In this document: piece after piece, positions 35,312 to 46,604 of the stretch
Position numbering within the stretch: position 1 is the stretch's first letter
Layout: the number at the start of each line of letters is the position of its first letter
Assembly: GCA_002897115.2 (NCBI GenBank)
Contig: BCIH01000004.1
Location: 922,324-986,323 of the forward strand
DNA length: 64,000 nt
Reading direction: 5' to 3'
Source: Prototheca cutis
Taxonomy: Eukaryota > Chlorophyta > Trebouxiophyceae > Chlorellales > Chlorellaceae
Made by a program: the position numbers and the translations under genes
Notes under the pieces: model-generated
Database searches by the model: none
What the model saw: the letters and a program-made list of their open reading frames with translations, nothing else
Told to the model about the DNA's origin: nothing

Positions 35312-36307
35312 GCTCACCCCATCAATCATGATTTGCTTGAGATGGTTTTCCAGCGCAGCGTGTGCTTCGGGACACCTGTCCATTTCCTCCAGCACGATGC
35401 GCATGCTGGAAATGTGGCCCTGCCACCGCTCTGCTACCACATCTGCACTGAGATTGGAAAATGCAAGTGCCTGCTCTGGCGGCAACCACGCCTCATGCGG
35501 ACCGTCGCCATGTTCCTGACACATACAGTGCAGCAGCGCCAGCTGGCTCGGCGTCATGCCCGGCTCGGCAAAGTTGCAGCGGCCAGGTGTGAGCCCTCCT
35601 CCGTGCGAGCAGCCCGCGTGGCCGTGGTGACGGACTGCCCCGCCCTCCAGCGCATGCACATGGGGCAGCGAACTGCTAGGCAGGGCAGGCACTGCCTCGC
35701 CGTCAGTACCAACCATCGCCGCATTCTGCAGAATGGACATGCTGGTGTCGCGGATGGACAGCAGCTGCTCCAATGTGCGGTGATGGGAGGCGAGCACCGC
35801 CGCCTCGCTCCGGGCAGCCACAAGCTCTGCCGTCACCTCGTCAACCCGGCGAGACTGCTCCTCGGCTCCCGCACGGCGCCTAGCTCGGTATCGCATCTGG
35901 GCGAGTCGGTTGCACTCGCGCTGGCGCGCCAGGCGCTCCTCCGCGCTCAGCTTGGAGCGTCGCTTGCCGTCCTTGTTCCTGGGCGCAGCAGTGCTGTCCG
36001 TGGGGGTGGGCTCGGGTTCCGGGTGGGAACTGCTGGCGACCCCGGCCGAGCCCTCCGGCCCCGAACTGCTGGTGGGCACGCTCGAGGACGGCTGGTCGAC
36101 TCCGTCAAACAGCTCAGGGGCCGCTGGACTTCCAAGCTGTTCAACCCACAGCGCAGGGAACTCGCCGGGCAGGCCGACCACAGGAAGGTCCATGAGCACG
36201 GGCAGGGGCGGGTGGTCGCCAAAGCGCTGTGCCGACGCCGAAGGCTCCTGGAATACATTCATGAAATCGGTGAACCCATGTTCACCAGAGCTAGCGACGT
36301 TTATCAT
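33994..36307 (-). CDS. bZIP-8, class II bZIP
   Basis: Five exons: 36307-35318, 35142-34864 (279 nt), 34707-34603 (105), 34458-34406 (53) and 34186-33994; 539 residues. Basic region RQRECNRLAQMRYRARRR (about residues 128-145), zipper-like VAARSEAAVLASHHRTLEQL, CNFAEPGMTPSQLALLHCMC, LPPEQALAFSNLSADVVAERW, LKWRVAHYMQGRMGEVRYMT, LRLTRDQGEKMVRLARA, DRRRAVLADM, NMAEERDVYALAAFGVF, KARTVVLAYMFGTPDVA, LAAWEESSGLVEPYSAVAED. Exon 2 is the exact sum of the 102- and 177-nt exons of its neighbours. Start chosen at the ATG 36307 (MINVASSGEHGF). Confidence 0.88.
35253..35309. repeat. CA microsatellite
   Basis: In intron 1 of bZIP-8, beginning 9 bases inside the donor side (exon ends 35318). Confidence 0.95.
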
Positions 36308-36808
36308 GCCGCTACGCGCCTCCTGCGCTCTGAGACCACGAGGAGAAGGCAGCACGCAGGTGCGAGAGTCCCGTCGTGCCCGGACGGGTATGGACTCGCC
36401 AGCACACAGCCGTACCGCCCAATGTAAAGGAAAGTATTACACAACTCGCGCACGCGTCCGCAAATCGCCATGGTGTTTAGCTTGAGTAGCGGAGTGCGTC
36501 GCATCTGGGGTTACGTCACGCGCCTAGCCGAGATCAGCCGGAGGCCCGGCGGGGATAGGTTCTTCCTCTGGGGACAGATCGGGCCAACAGATTTGTTTTC
36601 TACCAGCCCAGGGACCCCAATGTGCACGGGCCTTGCAAGTAGGAATGGTCACGAGTATGACAACGTGAATGACATACAATGAGAATACAGAGGTTAGCAG
36701 ACATGTACACGTGCACATTCCAGTGCAACTGGTGCTGGTCACTGGTGGGGGGCGCGGGGGGGGGGGGGGGGGGCGCTTGGCCCCTTGCCACACGCTCGGT
36801 TCCATGGC
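36308..36808. other. spacer bZIP-8 / bZIP-9
   Basis: Upstream region of bZIP-8 and 3' flank of bZIP-9, with a long G-run at about 36749-36771. No coding exon. Confidence 0.55.
36511..36518 (-). promoter_or_regulatory. TTACGTCA (TGACGTAA) site upstream of bZIP-8
   Basis: 204 bp upstream of the bZIP-8 start codon. Confidence 0.5.
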
Positions 36809-39439
36809 TCACACCAGTTTGTCACCGGCACATTGAGCAACCTGTCCACATCCCTTTTCGCAGCATGACCCATCCATCGGGGCCTGGTACTTGCGCTGTG
36901 TGTGGCAGCTGTAGAAATGGTTCCTGTCGAAATCTGGTTGTTCGGCGCACAGGTCGCGCCACGTCTCCTCCGCTTCTTTCACGGACACTGGGCTGAATGG
37001 GTCCACCAGCCCGCAGGATGCCTCCCATGCATGCAACAGCCTGCGGTTCAGTGCAGGGGGTGGGGGGACAATCAGTAGGGCGCCCCATGTCCCAGCCGTC
37101 GGGCTCATGCGGCTGTTTCTGCCGGACGGGCGGGGTTTCGCAACAGAGAGGTAGCCATGCACTTCGCGCTCGCGATACCCGGGAGCAGCACTGGCACTTG
37201 TATGGCGAGTGCATGGACATTCGCCACGGCAAACCTCGCAGCACAAAATTCCAAGGGTAGGGTCCTATTGTCAGTTTCCACAATGCTACCCCTTGTCCGG
37301 AAGCCAACGAGGAACGCACTGGGCAATGTCTGGCAGGCCCACTCGTGTGGGCGCCACCACCATCCTTGTTTTCTGCGCGGTGCAGCAGGCATGGGGAAAG
37401 GAGCATGAGATTGTTTCTCATCACGCGCCCGGCTGTGACACGAACTATGACGTGAGGGAAGGCCCATACAATATCCCCCAAAACTGCTGCAGGGCGCTGC
37501 CCGAGCACAGGGTGATAAGTGCAAGCGATCCATCTTCTGGGATGCCACCGTCCTGCCGACCCTTCCTGCGCCACCCCGGCACCCGTGGCCCATCCTGACA
37601 TCCCAGATTTCTCTCCAGATCAAACAGCCCACTGCCCTTGCCTGCCAGACGCTGAGGACACGGTTGAAACACCCGAATATGGCGCCCCGATACACATCCC
37701 GCTCCCGCTCCACAGAGCTCTCCAGCGTAGTGAGCAGCTCTGACATCTGTTGGACGGGGTGGGGGGTAGTCAGCGGCAGGGCAGCGCCATGCTGCATCCG
37801 GCAACCGCCCTCCCCCGACCCCATTCCCAGTTGCATGCAGCAAGTACATCACTGCCCCCAGCTTCTTTGGCCCTACACCAAGACAGGTGTCCTCTCCACT
37901 GGGGGAGAAGGGGGTGCACTCTCGGCAAAGCTCACCGCAACGTCCAGCTCACCTTGACGACGTCTTGGCCATAAGGCAGCAGCGGCCAAATGCGGTCTGG
38001 CCGTCGCAGCTCTTCAACCATGGCTGAGATCCTCTTACGCTCCTCCATCACATCCGCAACCTTGCGCCGCACGGCCCGTGCCAGTCTTGCCAGCTTCAAG
38101 CCCTGCTCCCGCGTCAGTTGCAGCTGGCTCTGCAGATTTGGGGACGATTGGGTGCTTTTCTGGGTGCCATGGCCCAAAGCACAACTGAGTTTCCGCGGCT
38201 GCGACTGCAGCTTCGAAATGACCCAGCCCGCCCCCCCCCAACACCAGAAAAGGCCCAGAGGGTATCCCCACGCGCCGCGCACCACGACGGCAAACCAGTC
38301 ATCCTTTTCTGTGTCGCTGGCAAAGCCCCGTATCAAATGCAGGCGGCCCGGCATGTAGTGCGAAACTCGCCAATGGAATGCCCGCTGCGAAAAGTGTGTG
38401 GGGGCGGGGAGGGTTCTGCCAGTGAAAAAGAGTCATGCGAGTTTGGCTGAAGCTACCCAGCCACCACACATCCGACCCAGAGCCCTACACCTGACCTCCA
38501 ACCCCAGATCCATGATTGTTTCCTGCCCGCAAATCTCCCTACACGCGCGCATCCATCCATCTGGCTTACCCCGTAGACGAACGAAGCCTTGAGCTCCTCG
38601 CTCAGCTTCCCATTGATGCCGCTCTCCGACTGGTCCAGCAGGCTGCTGAGCCGGTCCAGCATTCGCTGGTATAGAGTCACAACCACTCCGGGCTCCATTG
38701 CCGCAAAGGCCGCGGCCTGCTCGGGGCCCAGCACCACCTCATGGGTCCAGTGCTTGTGTGCAAAGCACCAGCCGTGAACCAATGCTAGTTGGCTCTGCGT
38801 CAGTCCCGGCTCGGCAAAGTTGCAGACCGGGCGCCTTGCTGTGGCCGTGCCACAGCTGCCACCGCCCAGCACTTCCACGTGCTTGTCCCGGACCCGGAGC
38901 AGCTTCTCAAGCGCGGCGTGTTCGGCGGCAAGCACAGCCGCCTCCGCACGAGCTGCGTTCAGGGCCGCTACAGCCTCGGCATGGCGGGCAGCGAGTGCCT
39001 GGCTTCCCTGCTGCTTCCGTGCTCTGTAACGCAGCTGTGCTCGTCGATTGGAATCACGATGGCGCTCGAGGCGCTCCTCGAGAGTCAGCCTGGCCCGTCG
39101 CCGGTCTCTCCGAGGGATGCCCGTTTCGGCTCTGGTGCTGGGGCCAGCCTGAGCGTTGGAGAGATCCCTGGACAGGTTGTCCTCGCCAGAGCTGCTCGAT
39201 GGAACGCTCCAGACTCGTCCATAGGTTTCCACCATGCGAGACACGGGCACTGGCTCGGGACTGGCGTTATCGGGCAACGCCCCCTCCATGACCCACAAGC
39301 CCAAGTCCGGTCCGCCAGTCATGCGAGGGTCCAGGCCCGGGCCCTCCACCAATTGGTTCTGCCTGCAGAATACATCACTCAAAATGTCTACAACCTCCGC
39401 AAGCGCCGGCTGATCGCCAAGAGACTCCACCGCTGCCAT
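36809..39439 (-). CDS. bZIP-9, class II bZIP with Cys-rich tail
   Basis: Six exons: 39439-38570, 38384-38283 (102), 38123-37953 (171), 37746-37642 (105), 37372-37320 (53) and 37040-36809; 510 residues. Basic region RHRDSNRRAQLRYRARKQQG (about residues 126-145), Ala-rich zipper, CNFAEPGLTQSQLALVHGWC, FHWRVSHYMPGRLHLIRGF, LQLTREQGLKLARLARAV, MEERKRISAMV, SSVERERDVYRGAIFGCF, VGLPDIA, LLHAWEASCGLVDPFSPVSV. The tail carries many Cys and His residues (SCHTQRKY, SCCEKGCGQVAQCAG). The intron after SVWQ has a GC donor (CAG|GCAAGG). Nearest relative is bZIP-10. Confidence 0.88.
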
Positions 39440-39892
39440 GCTTCCAGGCTTCCCGAACACCGAAACCACCCCTCCTGCCCAAACTCGGGTCCCACGGGCG
39501 CGACAGTGCCCGCTGTGCGACTCTGGCTCGCTGGACGAGCAGTAAAAATCTGTGCAAGAAGAATGAAGGGAGCTCGAGCCGATCAGTGCACCAGAGCGGG
39601 CGCAAAAATTTTAGTCAATCGCACAGGAGTACCATGCACAGCACAGATGACATCCCCGACTCCCTCCGAACGCGTGTCAAGTGCGCTGGACCCCAATCCC
39701 ACTCAATTCCAAAAAGGATGGCGTGCTGTCAAGGGTCAGATCTAGCAAGCACGGCATCGACTCTCAAACGCGTTGTGAAGACAAGAAAATCAATGTGTGC
39801 TTGGGCACATACTTCAACAAAACTGCCGGGTCTGTGCCGGCATGAAAGGGCCGTAGAAGGGGCCAGTAGCAGGGGCTCCGGGGTATATGGGC
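39440..39892. other. spacer bZIP-9 / bZIP-10
   Basis: No gene. TTAGTCA at 39611-39617 (172 bp upstream of bZIP-9) is a TGACTAA-type bZIP heptamer on the other strand. Confidence 0.5.
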
Positions 39893-42608
39893 TCATGCTC
39901 CGGCTGCCGAGCATGTAGCCATTCCTCCACATGCTCGGGCAAACTGTGGCCCCTGCAAAAAATGGTTGTAATCGCAGTTGGCGTCATAGGTGTTGTAGTC
40001 GCTCTCTCGAAAACCGAGCATGCCGCTGCACATCTCCCGCCACGTCTCCTCTGCTTCCAAGGCGGAAATGGGGCCGAAAGGCTCCACTAGCCCACACGAC
40101 GTCTCCCACGAGATCAGCAACCTGCGGCACACCTCCGGGAAAAGGGGAGCTATGAGTAATGGGAAACCCTGAACCCACCCGCTGGCTGCCATCTTGCAGC
40201 AGACTGGCAACAGGGATCCCAGGAACAAACAATATGCGGCCTGCCTCCACTGTCCCAAGGCCACAGCCCAAGCCATCTGACTTTGTGCGGCGGCACAGGA
40301 CCGTCAGTTGCAACCCCCTGCTGTTCAGCACCCAAGCTCAATCCCAACGGCACTCGATGGTCGGTAACCCTAACGACCACTCCCACACGACGCACTGAGC
40401 AATGTCTGGCGGGCCCATTTGCGCACACAGCACAAGCATCCTCGCCTTCTGCATGGCATACGCGGGCGTTGCGAGGCAGGGAAATGTGCAGGGTGAACGC
40501 GCAGTGTTCCAGGCATGACCACGGTATGAAGGCCGCAGCTTCTCGACACACCCTTGCTGCCATTCCACTTGCAAGGAGATGCGCATGGGGATTACCACAG
40601 TCAAGCACATTATGAACAGTTTTGACAGGGGCCCATGGAACATTGCTGTTTCCAACCCGCCCCAATGAATACATGCGCAAGAGCCCTCACATGCCACTCC
40701 CAGCCATGCAAACACGCTTGCCTGCCAAAAGTCCAAAAGACTCGCAAAAACTGCAAAGACGGCACCGCGATACACATCTCGCTCCCGCTCCACAGAGCTC
40801 TCCAGTTCATTCACCAGCTCTGATGTCTGTCGGGCAGAGTGGGGGTGGTCAGTAGCAGGGCAGTGGGATGCTGCAGCGTACGATGGTGTCCCAGAAACCT
40901 TTTTTTCCTGCCTGACTAGACCAGTACAATGGAATCCCGGAGTCGTCTCAACCCCGCATCGCTCGTGCTGGCTCTCTACAATGCCAAGCACTCTTTCTGG
41001 ACCCCCAGGCACATACACCACACCTTGCCAATGTCTTGGCCATAAGGCAGCAGCGGCCAAATGCGGTCGGGCCGCTGCAGCTCTTCGACCATGACGGAGA
41101 TCCTTTGCCGCTCCTCCATGACATCCGCAACCTTGCGCCGCACCGCCCGTGCCAGTCTTGCCAGCTTCAAGCCCTGCTCGCGCGTCAGCCGCATCTCGTC
41201 CTGCGAGGATTGTGCCGGCGGAGGCATGGTCTGTTGCCGAGACACAGGTAGGTCCACTGCAGCGCGAGCAGGGGCTCTCCCAAGCGCCAATCCCCCCTGC
41301 AACACGCCACACCGTCTTCTCCAAGCCGTCAAAACCCTAACCGCTCATGCCGATCCATGCTCAGCACGCACCATCACGCCAGACCAGTCGTCCCTGTCAG
41401 CGACACTCATCAGCTTCTTGAGCTCCAGCAGGCGCCCAGACATGTAATGTGAGATGCGGAACTGGAACGCCCTCTGCGCGGCAATTTTACGAGTGCAGGT
41501 ATGAAGGCAAATCAGCACACGGTCAGGGCTGGTAAACGAAAGCAAGTGTGAAGGCGCCGTCCTGCCGTTTGAAACGAGAACCGATGTCTAAGATGGCACG
41601 CTCACATGCAGTGCCCCTCGCCCCGCTCTTCAATGGAGCACCAGGTCTAGACGACACACTTCAAGGCGCCGCATCCTCCAACTCACAAGCCCAACGACCC
41701 CATCCCATGCGTGGCACCAATATGCACACCCCGTAGACGAGCATGGCCTTGAGCTGCTCGGCCATATGCTCGTCCCCGCCACGCTCCACCTGGTGCAGGA
41801 GGTCGCGGAACTGTGACATCAGGCGCTGGTACGTCGCGACGATGGCCCCTGGCTTGACGGCGGCAAAGGCTGCGGCCTCCTTGGGTCCCAGCACCACAGC
41901 ACCAACCCAGCGGTCGTCCTGAGAACAAAATCCGTGGAGGAGCGCCAGCTGGCTCTGTGTCAGACCGGGCTCGGCGTAGTTGCACGCCGGCAGCCGGTGG
42001 GGGCCCCCAGCACAACAGCTGGTCGCCAGAACTTGTGCATAGCTGTCCCGGACATGGAGCAGCTTTTCAAGCGTGGCTTGCTCAACCGCCAGCATGCCTG
42101 CTTCGGCACGAGCTGCATTCAGCGCCGCTCGGGTCTCGGCGTGTTTGCTCGTCAGCGCCTGGATACTGCGCTTGTGCCTTTCCCGGTAGCGCCGCTGCGC
42201 ACGACGGTTGGAATGCCTCTGGCGATCTTGCCGTTCGAAACACTTCTCGACGGTCAGCTCCACTGGCGGACGGCCCCGGCCGGGGCCGGCTGATGGTGCT
42301 CTATGAGCGTGACTGCCGGAAGTTGGACCGGTCTGGGAGCTAGACAGCCTTCTGGCCAGAGCCTCCCCTTCAGGGTTATCGGATGAAACGCTCGCGTCTT
42401 GACCTGACGTGCATGCCATGCTAGACAGGGGCTCCAGCTCAGAGATGCCGTCCGCAGTCCACATGCCGATCAAATCCCGGTTGTCCTCCCCGTTGGGAAC
42501 ACCCGGGGGGAAGCCGGGCCCATCTCCAATCGGATCGTGCTTCCACCACACGTCCTCCAACATGTCGACCAAGTCCATGAACTTTTCTTGCTCTCCAGAA
42601 AGCTCCAT
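39893..42608 (-). CDS. bZIP-10, class II bZIP, sister of bZIP-9
   Basis: Six exons: 42608-41730, 41473-41372 (102), 41200-41024 (177), 40826-40722 (105), 40448-40396 (53) and 40121-39893; 514 residues. Basic region RQRHSNRRAQRRYRERHKR (about residues 129-147), zipper-like LNAARAEAGMLAVEQATLEK, CNYAEPGLTQSQLALLHGFC, FQFRISHYMSGRLLELKKLM, MRLTREQGLKLARLARAV, SSVERERDVYRGAVFAVF, MGPPDIA, LLISWETSCGLVEPFGPISA, and a tail with spaced cysteines. Exon 3 shares a 148-base ungapped, nearly identical block with bZIP-9. GC donor after DFWQ (CAG|GCAAGC), as in bZIP-9. Confidence 0.88.
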
Positions 42609-43107
42609 TTTCAATAGGCGCTTAGGGGTCTTCCGTCATGACTTCATGCCTAAACCCACGGGCTGCTTCCCTCACCGCGAAAGTGACAGAGCGCGCCCTT
42701 TGGATCCTGCTATCCGCACAAACGTCAGAATATGGTGCAAAGAGCATTATAAATGGTTCTTCATGGCTTCTGCGTGACGACTCGGCAGAGTGGGACGTGT
42801 CGAATGCAAGGGGATGTGCGTTTCTGTTTCGGAGGGCGGGAATCCCTCGCGCGCATCGTGCGCGAGCCCGCTACTTCCGGACTTCCGCTACCCAATAGTA
42901 ACGAACCTGTTCCCAAGCTCTAGAGGTCACAACGGCACAAAGTCACAAAACAGCAACTGGTGATACCAGAAAATAACCTAGGTAAACAGAGCCCTGGAAA
43001 CATAACTATCTCGCGCGTGCAGGCCTCTAGGGTTGTTTTCTTGGCTTGCGCGACGCTCCAGGCTGGCAGCCGGGGCACCGAGTTGGTTGGCCCCACCTGT
43101 CGCTGCA
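42609..43107. other. spacer bZIP-10 / bZIP-11
   Basis: No coding exon; no exact copy of the array octamer noticed. Confidence 0.5.
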
Positions 43108-44785
43108 TCACGACGGCCTGGCGACATTGGCGAAGGAAGTTTGGTGTGCCAGGCATTCGCCGGTGGGGCCGCCATAACCCGTGCAGAGTGCGCACCACGT
43201 CTCAGAGGCCTCAGCCTCGGTCACCGGGGCGCCGGCCGGGACGAGGCCGCACACCCGCTCCCATTGCGCCAGAATGCTGCAACGAGTCGAGGCAAGAGGG
43301 TGGTTTGGGTGGAACGGAGACGTCCGATGCGCACGCCCGCCTGGCATTGTCTTTCAATGACCAGCACAGCGCAATGCCGCCGTCAACCCACGGCGCATCG
43401 CCGGGCGCCCAGCAGAGGGCACGGCAGAAGGCACTGCTCAGAGCATGCCATCGGCTGGTTGTGGACCGGGCATTCACAACCCGTGCAGATTGCCGCAGGT
43501 CATACTGTTTGCACAAACCCCTAGTCAGGAACCAAGAAACAAGAGGCAGGCCTGCAGCCGCATGCGCAGTGGCACCTTGCAATGTCCGGTGGACCCAAGC
43601 GGGTGACCAGGAGCAGCATGATGAGTCTCTGCATGGACCGGGGTGGAGAGGGTAGCAGTGGGGGGCCCACACAGTTGCAGGCGGTTCCTGTCCGCTGAAA
43701 GGCCGATGAGATGCCTGGATTCTCCCCTTCCTGCGTGCCCATGGTCAACCCCACAAGTCGCAGGCCCTTGCCAGAATGGACGATGAGTGTGTGTTGAATC
43801 CTGCCCGGCTTCCACACAACCGATGGGTTCCCCCATCCAAACACACCTGCCAGGGGCTGAGGATGTGCAGAAACATCACATGCATTGCATGGCAGTAGGT
43901 TTGGCGTTCCTGCACGGTTATCTCCTGCAGAGACTGCAGGATCTCGGTCGCCTGCATGACGAAGAGTGGGGACAGACTCAATGTCAGCACCAGCATCACA
44001 ACATCTGGGGCCAGCTCCATGCCCGGCGTGGAAGCCATATGTGTGTGGGGGAGGGTGGTCTTTCAGACCGTTTGAGTGAACCCATTTGAGTGAACCTAAA
44101 TGTTGGAAGTGCACACACTGCAAGCACGCTCCAAAGACAGCCAAACACACGTGAGAGCCCTTGCAGCCGGGCATTACATTGCAGGTGGCGACCCAGAGCT
44201 GTTTGCCATCGCACCTGGGCCGTGCCTTGACCTCCAATCCTGAGCGGTCGGCCCTGCTCGGCCTGGCGCAGTCTGTCAATCCGTTCCTTGAGCTGCACAC
44301 GGGCCTCCAGCAGCTGGCACAACTTCCATCTCAGAGCCCTCGCCAGTTGGGCCAGCTGCATGCCCTGGCCTCGGGCTGGCATGAGCTTAATCTACATAGA
44401 AGCGGGGAGGTTGGCGGTAGAGACCCGAGCAGTCATATCACGTCGCGCATTCCCATGACCATGCAAGCACATGGCTATGCACATGGGGCATGCGCCCCAG
44501 ACGTCCGTCCACCCAAGGACGCAGCAACCCGGCTCACCGCGAGGCCAAGCCATTCGGATTCGGTGGGTTGGCCAAAAGCTGCCTGGATCTTGGCGTAGCT
44601 CCCGGGTTGGTAGTGCACCACACGCCAGTGGAACGCACTCTGGGGAGTTGCAGGGCCACAGCTGTCGCTCAGTGCAGCTGCTGCCAGAGGACCCACACCC
44701 TGGGGCATCCTGGTTNTCCCCCCCCNCCCCCACCCGCCATTGGAGCATCGACCGCCCTGCCTCACAGTTCCCTTTCCCCTAATCC

Positions 44786-44855
<70 letters not shown>

Positions 44856-45912
44856 CAAAATCGCCATCCCGCCAACCACCGGGCCATTATCCCGCCCCAC
44901 ATGCCCTCACCGCGTTGGCCATGGCTGCCGTGATGAGAGCGCCCACTCTGGCTCGTGATTCCCCACCTCCCACGAGCGCAAGCAGGTCACGGACAATGGT
45001 CCAGTTCCTCACGTACCAGGCGGCCAGGACCTCGACGCTGAGCGCGGCAAAGCGGGCAGCGTCCGCTGGAGGCAGCGCGGCGTGGGCCGAGCCGTGGCGC
45101 GGCAGGTGGCAGTACCCGTGCAGGACGGCACTCTGACACACCGTCAGCCCTGGCTCCGAAAAGTTGCAGGCAGGCACCACCAGCTGGGAAGCCTGCCCCG
45201 CACGCTGCAGCATGCCCACAAACATGTCCTGCAGGCGCAGCATGCTCTCCAGCGCGCCACGCTCCCCCGCCAGGAAGGCCGCGTCGGCCCGCGCCGAGGC
45301 GACAGACAAACGTGCGCGGTTCAGGCGCCAGGCCTGCGCAGCCAACAGCCCATCCTGTCGCACCTGGCGCCATGGCTGTGCCCGAGAACTGCTCTCCCTC
45401 AGTCTGACGCGCCAGGCCTCAGGGCCCAGGGGCGGCCGGCCCGGCACTCGGGGCCTCGCAGTGCCGGCCGAGCCGCTCCGGCCGCGGGAAGATGAGTGAC
45501 TGCTCCTGTCGCCAATTGGAGACGGCAAGGTCTGGGTACCAGTGACCGAGCAAACACCCGGGGCGCTGGAGGTGCTTGCGCCGACGAGGTCCCTGGGAGG
45601 TGGAGCAGCGCAGGGGTCTGCATCCTGGGCATCTGGGACCGCCACACAATCCGAGCAACTCGCTCCTAAGCTGCCGGTCAGAGGGCTTGGATTTGGGGGC
45701 TCCGCATCGCCAACGCAAGCAGGGGGGCCGGCGGTGGTACCTTGTGCCCGCAGCAACCGGAGCGCCTCCCCGAGGTGCGAGGGCAAACTCTCGTCGAGGC
45801 AAGTCACCAAGTCTGGTATTCCTTCCACGCCAAATTGACGATCCAAAAGGGACTCAAACTCGTCGAGGTGTTCTGACCAATTTCCTTGCTCGTCAAAGCC
45901 TTGGGTTGTCAT
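43108..45912 (-). CDS. bZIP-11, class II paralogue with damaged basic region
   Basis: Six exons: 45912-44911, 44639-44538 (102), 44391-44215 (177), 43951-43847 (105), 43628-43576 (53) and 43276-43108; 535 residues, open throughout. The region aligned to the basic helix (about 45360-45415) reads RLRESSSRAQPWRQVRQDG: the invariant Asn is Ser, a Pro follows RAQ, and one residue is missing relative to paralogues. The rest is intact: LNRARLSVASARADAAFLAG, CNFSEPGLTVCQSAVLHGYC, LPPADAARFAAL, FHWRVVHYQPGSYAKIQ, LAQLARALRWKLCQLLEARV, TVQERQTYCHAM, LGPPDIA, ILAQWERVCGLVPAGAPVTE. Probably dimerises but binds DNA poorly or differently (inference). Confidence 0.85.
44787..44852. repeat. CA microsatellite
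   Basis: In intron 1 of bZIP-11; isolated Ns at 44716 and 44726 mark a C-run in the same intron. Confidence 0.95.
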
Positions 45913-46604
45913 CGTCTGGGCATTCGAGTCCTGCTCAAAATCCGGAGTGCCCGTACACCCATGTGGAAGACGCAGGAAGTCGGGAACGTGCAGTCGCCAA
46001 ATCTTGCTGCAGGTCTGTCGTACACATTACAAGCCACAGTGGACGGAGAGGTATCAGCGCGGCGCAGACCAGCCCCGTTCGACGTCGCTCCAAGGTCGAA
46101 TGCTGAGGTGGAAGCCCACGCAGGAGGATGCGCCAGCGGGACCACCGATTCTCCCCCGTACGACCGGTACCGACCTCGGATCGCTGTCATCACGCCACCC
46201 TTCTGCGCTTTGTGATAGCCCTCTTCTGATAATTCCCCGAATTCCAACTCATGTTGGACCCTTTCAACGTGCACTCCAGCGTGTGCTGGACCACAGAGGG
46301 CACTACAACCCTTGGGTTTGCATTCAGGGCATAGTACATACATCTCCCAGCCATTCTATTGCAACATAAAAGTTCCAAAAAGTAAGAGCATCAGAAATGT
46401 CGAGCCACGGGTGGCAGTGCACAACGACCCATCCACACCAAATAAGGGGTGCAGAAGAGGTCAGTCAGTAGTCTGGCAGGTCTGTCTTCGACTCAGATGC
46501 CAGGTCATGTGAGCCAGGGCACTTTCGGAGCGTGGTGATGGCGCCCAAGGTACCGGCTCGAGTCCTTGCAGGACATCATTTCCCGACGAAGGAACAAGTG
46601 TCCT
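45913..46604. other. spacer bZIP-11 / bZIP-12
   Basis: No gene supported and no exact array octamer seen. Confidence 0.5.
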
